From positions 4,630,870-4,694,869 of the forward strand of contig VZTJ01004192.1 of the NCBI GenBank assembly GCA_013397795.1: a stretch of 64,000 nucleotides of DNA, read 5' to 3'. A model generated the notes under the pieces. It ran no database searches. It saw only the letters and a program-made list of their open reading frames with translations, and had not been told where the DNA came from. Positions 59,491 through 64,000 of the stretch are shown here, piece by piece (the stretch's first letter is position 1; each line of letters starts with the position of its first letter). The position numbers and the translations under genes were made by a program. The stretch comes from Orthonyx spaldingii. Lineage: Eukaryota > Chordata > Aves > Passeriformes > Orthonychidae.

Positions 59491-61160
59491 TGTTCTTCTT
59501 TTCTCCCCCCTTGCTTTTCTAAAAACATGCTATCAATAAATAATAGAGAAAAAAACTAATTCATACTCAAATTCTTAGAATAAAAAACCCATGCAGATGA
59601 CAGCATATAGGTCACCAGCTGTAGAGCAGCATAATACAGAAGCTGCAGGCGTTCTGTTAGACAATTTCAGCAATGAAGAATACATGATAGCATAAACAAT
59701 TTCACACAATGATCACAAAATGAACCTGCCCTTCCATTGCCCTCCTATTCTTCTACTGTTGTTTCAGATTTGCCTCCTTATTACAAGAAAATATGCCTCC
59801 TGGTTTTATTAGACAGCGTCTGAGGGAACGCTCTGTGTGACAGATAGCAGACAGCAAAGCAAGACATAAGTGTGACTCAAAGCACATAACAAGCTTTATC
59901 TTGTAAAATCCCATGCAATGAGCACCGAGGATGCAACACTCTTGTGTTACTTGCTGTATAAGAATGAATTTTTTATTCACTCTAAACACAGTCATCTGCT
60001 CTTACCCAAATACTTTCTGTCCCAATTCAGATGTAAGTTCCAAGGTTTTCACTTAAATACTCAAAGCACACAAGAGACACAAGAATGATGCATCATCCAT
60101 CCCAGAAATGTTGCACAGCAGTACCGACACAAGGGAAATTCTGAGCATAGACACCAGGACAAATCCCTCTGTGGCACAAGGATCCTCATAAAGAATGACA
60201 CGTAGCCAAGAGAACTTCAGTTTTTAAGATCAAGGCTGAAAAATCAACCCTATGAATGGCATGAAACCCTTGAGCCAGCAACAGTGGTATTACCTGAGAA
60301 AAACCCTCCTGTAACCAACTAGAGTCAGCCCAATTAATCTGTCTTGAAAATAAAGGTATAAATGAAGCTTGTCTAAATTTGAGCTGATGGCCCTAGGGAA
60401 GGAAGGTATTTCAAACCAGATGCTTAGACCATTAGACCATCTGCTCTACAAGTGTATAGAAAAGCCAACTGCTACAATGGAATTATGTCTCTCTCTCATT
60501 TTCTCCTTAAATCAATAGATGTCTTTACACAAAGTATTTATATTGAGTATTTTACTTTTTCAGCTCCTTCTTCACTTGTAAATCCTAAGGATCTCTTCCC
60601 TCAGTGGACTGTGAGAACAGCAGTGCTAGTTGATTCCCACTCCCACCATTCCCAGGCAATGGTATCTCTTTCTTTGAATTATAAAGACAGACTAATATTT
60701 ATTAAGGAGTATTCATTTTTAAAGATACATGACTAATCTGTGCACAATCATGTCAAAATGTTGTCAAAATAATGTGCTATGCAAATGGCTTTCACATGTA
60801 ACACTGCTTTCATCCCTTCATGAAATGAAAACTGTCTGTAACTTGACCTTGAATTTTGGGGATATATGTTACTTAGAATTATTTGCAAAGTAACTTGGAA
60901 GAATTAGTTACTTAAATCATAAAGGACTAGTTTTTCCTTTGATAATTCACTGACTGATGTAGTTTTATAAAAAATGAACAATAGAAATTAAACAATAACA
61001 TGTAGCAAGTAGGAAACAACACACCATTAGTGCTAAAATTCATAAGCTGTAGGTGCTTTAGGAACCCATGAGTCCCCTGAGGTCATTTCAACCTTAGTAA
61101 CTTTGGGATTTTGATGCTGGGTTTCGCAGTGCACAGAGCCACCCACCACCTTGATCAGTG
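59491..61160. other. Gene-free AT-rich stretch
   Basis: Nothing beyond ordinary non-coding sequence was recognised. A TGTCAAAAT doublet with 11-bp period occurs at 60751-60770. Frames are short and featureless. Confidence 0.5.
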
Positions 61161-61172
61161 CTTTTGTTTTAC

Positions 61173-61196
61173 TTCTCTCTCTCTCTCCCTCTTTCT
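61173..61196 (+). repeat. (CT)n imperfect microsatellite
   Basis: CT dinucleotides with CCCT and TTTC interruptions. It directly precedes an AT-rich island with homeodomain-type cores. Confidence 0.8.
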
Positions 61197-61199
61197 CAA

Positions 61200-61560
61200 A
61201 CATTAGGTAATTAACCTAACATCAAATAGCAAAATTAAAAAGGAAATAAATAAATTAAATGACTTCATGATCAATCAGAAACTTCTAATTTGTAGTTGCC
61301 CAGAAAGCAACTGGAAAAAGGGGAGAATATCAATCAGATAGTGAAGCGTGAAGCCTGAATAGCCCTATTTATACTTGATGTGAGTAATAAGTACGTGGAA
61401 TTGAAATAAGATATCTCAGCAGCCCCATGGTCTGTGAGAGGAGGCAGAGTTTTACTGAATCAAAGATCTGGAGTTTATTTCCTCCTGCTGCAGCATCCTG
61501 GGTGCCGTTAAATTGACTGCTTCTGTTCTCCCTGCCTTGGTCACTGCATGTGGGTGACAT
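61200..61560. promoter_or_regulatory. Candidate regulatory element
   Basis: Begins with TTAGGT-AATTA-ACCTAA (61203-61219), a dyad whose centre is a TAATTA homeodomain palindrome. It continues with AAATTAAA and ATCAATCAG (PBX/HOX-like ATCAATCA, twice near 61271 and 61330) and CpG-bearing AAGCGTGAAG, TACGTGG and TGCCGTTAAATTG. It is not repetitive after the opening AT-rich part. Function inferred. Confidence 0.3.
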
Positions 61561-61849
61561 GGTTCAGGCAGATGTTCATCAAGAACAACATCAGCCAGCA
61601 GAATATCTTGAAATACAAAGAGCTCAGTCTAACTCATTTCTACCAGGCAAGAGAGAGACACAGCCCCATCGTAGTAGCCTGCCTGTTCATACAGCATTGG
61701 GCAACAGCTTCCAGGCAGGACACAGTATTTAATGGGATGCCAGAAGTGAATGTGCCTGTATGCCAAGCTCTTCCCATATGAGCAACCTAGCAGCGTCCTC
61801 AAAAAGTCAGGCTGCTGAAATGGTTGAATATTGCTCCTCGCCTTTTCAA
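61561..61849. other. Spacer between two candidate islands
   Basis: No gene recognised. Three overlapping short frames on both strands have no domain. Composition is unremarkable. Confidence 0.45.
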
Positions 61850-61950
61850 GCATTCATACCTGGAGCTAATTGAATCCATGTGCACTAGATCACATTCAAA
61901 CTTCACTTTTTACAATTATTCATGAGGATACCTTATAATTAGATTTTTTT
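61850..61950. promoter_or_regulatory. Candidate enhancer core, homeodomain-rich
   Basis: Contains CTAATTGAATCC (61866-61877), ACAATTATTCATG (61913-61925) and TATAATTAG (61934-61942) within about 80 bp, separated by complex sequence. This spacing of TAAT cores is typical of homeobox-responsive enhancers, but such AT-rich cores are also frequent by chance. Confidence 0.28.
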
Positions 61951-62429
61951 TTTCCACAAACTGAAAAATATTTATCATGGTAGTCAAGAAATTGCTCTCT
62001 ACATTTTAAAACCCTAAAACAATAGAGTTGAAAAACACATGTAAACTTAAAAAGGAAGTTACCTCCTTCCCTATGGCCTATTTGCAGTAGGTTTGGCATG
62101 AGACAGAAACTGGGAGCAAATATGGTGATTAAATAACAAAATCTGAATACATGCAGGTTTTTTCTCTTTCAGATAAAAGTGTTGTTGGGATTAGAGGAAA
62201 CATTTGCTCATTGTTCTTAGTTAGGATTTTTTCTGTGTACTAAGTCAATTAAGTCTTAATAGGGTGATTCCCTGGTTCTTTATCTAAAACCAAGCAAGCA
62301 AAAAGATGGAACACAAATAATGTGAAAAGGATGGACTTTATATTAGGTGCACCCATATGGCATACAGGATTGCTGATTTCAATAACACTGATTTTGAATT
62401 AAAAAAACCTCCATAATTTTGACAACAGT
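61951..62429. other. Non-coding AT-rich spacer
   Basis: No gene, repeat family or motif cluster recognised. A short T-run lies just before it. Confidence 0.5.
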
Positions 62430-62750
62430 CAAATGAGAACTGCTGAAGGAAAGTTGCTTAATATCCTGGCAATCTCCCCGCTCTTCAAAATGCACATCTA
62501 TCTCCCGCATCCCAGTTTCAACCAGCTACCGCTAATGGTGTTCCGTGCTTCCCAGCGTGTCTCTGCAGAGGAGAGATACAGGACCAGTGTGGGGGTGGGT
62601 GGCACTTTTCCATCGTGTTAAATTAGTTCAGCACACTATAGACATGATTAGCTATGATGCCTCAGCCTTGTTTACAACCCAGTCCTTTCAAAGCCTTATT
62701 TTACCAATTTGTAAAGTGGTGAGTAATATTGAATTTTCCTAAGCATTTCC
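62430..62750. promoter_or_regulatory. Candidate CpG-retaining regulatory element
   Basis: Several CpGs (CCCCGCTC, CCCGCATC, ACCGCTAATGG, TTCCGTG, CAGCGTG, CATCGTG) occur within about 150 bp, then TTAAATTAGTTC and GACATGATTAGC. The mixture of CpG retention and homeodomain cores stands out from the AT-rich flanks. It has no reading frame with a recognisable domain. Confidence 0.3.
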
Positions 62751-64000
62751 ATTTTCATAACAGCATCATAGTTGAGCAGTCTCCAAATTAGTAACAGTTA
62801 TGTCACAACTACTCTGCTGAGAAAGTGTGTTTACTTTTCATTAAAAAATGAAGAACCAAGCCATGGATAAATCGCGCATCTGCGCCAACAGAAGTCATCT
62901 GCAGATCCATGGCTGGCACCTAGGCTCCCTAAGTCCTAGGTTAATCTATTATCTACACAACTCACAGCCCATTACAGTAATGGCAGCTACAAAATGGTGG
63001 TTTGCATTAATATTTCAACATTTCTGGTTGTGAGTAGGACAGCAGAAACAATGCACACAGTACAGAGTAAGACACCCATGATATGAAGTTGACTGTGACT
63101 GCACTTAGGGGCTGCTACAATTCAGGCCAACTGGAAGCATTAAAACTGCACAGGGTCCATGAGTCTGCTTGCTGCAAGGCTCACCTGTGAGGGAAGCGAT
63201 GCAACACTTTGCTGAATATCTCATTCAAAAATGCAGAGTGCACAAGGAAAGCCAGAATCCCTTTTGTATGTGTGGAAATACCTTTCAGCAGTGCACTCTT
63301 ACTCCCAGTCTTAGCATTTGCAGAGAAGCTAAGCAGAAGGAGACGAATCCTCCAAAGCACTCCAGAAATTTCTGGGTCAATGGGAATCACAGCAGCACCC
63401 AGTCCTAAGTGTTTTATCTGATGTAAGAACACGAAAAATTAATAAAGCCAAGTTGCAAGAACCAATTTCATCTAATACTGCTTGTAATCAGTACCAAGAA
63501 GATGCAGAAAGTCGGCAGACAGGGTTTGGTGAAAGGCCAGGAGGTTAATATTTCATTTGCATAAGTCATTTAGAAGAAGAAGAAACTATTTAAAATTATG
63601 TATCCATGACACATTACACGTGAATAGATGAACAGTAATCTTGAATAATAGTTTGGTGTGTATGTGCAGAGGCGGGGGAAGGAAGCTGCCTTGATAAAAG
63701 AGCATAATTTGCAAGCATTAGAGCAGGGGGATGAAACTGGCCAGGTTACAGACTACACGATGTGAAAGAAAGCAATTTGAAGATGCTGCTTCATGGCAGT
63801 TGTTTTGTTTCACCCCTAACTTGAAGAGAGAAAGGAACAAGTACATGTACATCCTACAAAGTTTCATTACAGCAGTGGTCCTGATGGTGCCATATCACCA
63901 TCCAGGACAGCTCATCTTTCTCCAGACTGTTTTGTGCCATTGTCTTTTAAAACATCGCTGCTGAAGCACAGTGTTTCCATCATGAGGAGGTGTAAAAAGA
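62751..64000. other. Gene-free window end with an inverted repeat
   Basis: Contains a 10-bp perfect inverted repeat (62859-62868 with 62905-62914) enclosing a CpG-bearing loop. The rest is ordinary non-coding sequence. Short frames overlap on both strands near 63169-63432 without domain features. No gene runs off the window end that I can recognise. Confidence 0.5.

Noticed and set aside
60751..60770. TGTCAAAAT doublet with 11-bp period
   Set aside because: Too short and too AT-rich to be more than chance or slippage.
1..64000. Prokaryotic operons, defence systems, CRISPR arrays or phage genes
   Set aside because: Absence of long co-directional frames, ribosome-binding sites and repeat-spacer arrays, together with CR1 elements and CpG depletion, rules out a bacterial or phage window.
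1..64000. Endogenous retrovirus with coding remnants
   Set aside because: No gag, pol or env-like frame, primer-binding site or paired LTR was recognised; the CpG knot at 15.9 kb is too short to call.

Overview
This window looks like vertebrate, most probably avian, nuclear DNA from a gene-poor region (intergenic or deep intronic). By eye it is AT-rich (about 60 % A+T) and CpG-depleted. Open reading frames occur on both strands, but none exceeds about 160 codons, which is roughly the chance maximum for 64 kb of such DNA read in six frames. I see no operon structure, ribosome-binding sites, tRNA, rRNA, CRISPR array, retroviral coding region or recognisable protein domain. The best taxonomic clue is two 5'-truncated CR1 LINE 3' ends, the characteristic bird/reptile retroposon: one on the minus strand near 16.4-16.7 kb and one on the plus strand near 54.3-54.65 kb. 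The second ends in the diagnostic ATTCTATGATTCT tail.

Layout. 0-9.8 kb is mostly featureless AT-rich DNA with one candidate regulatory island at 1.24-1.47 kb. A compact homeodomain/SOX/homeodomain composite motif lies near 9.9 kb. 10-24.5 kb is non-coding, with a moderately GC-richer patch (10.24-10.85 kb), a CR1 fragment, a small CpG knot at 15.9 kb and a 68-nt pure pyrimidine tract at 20.9 kb. 25.0-26.74 kb is the most feature-rich stretch: it has more CpGs than its surroundings, balanced composition, several dyads and no low-complexity filler, which is what a cluster of conserved non-coding elements looks like. 27-43 kb is largely plain DNA with an (AG)n microsatellite and weak candidate islands. 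43.1-45.1 kb holds two further candidate regulatory islands. 46-54 kb contains a dispersed 25-bp near-identical repeat pair and a GGAT/GATA microsatellite. 54-64 kb has a hairpin beside the second CR1 and candidate islands near 55.7-56.0, 58.5, 59.3, 61.2-61.95 and 62.4-62.75 kb.

Interpretation. The low density of recognisable transposons, the absence of convincing exons and the spaced islands with clustered homeodomain, SOX and TCF/LEF-like cores suggest a regulatory gene desert or a long intron of a developmental gene. This is inference: no alignment was possible, the neighbouring gene could not be identified, and every regulatory call is a candidate. Nothing here can be claimed as a new protein-based system; the most unusual signals are at the level of cis-regulatory architecture.
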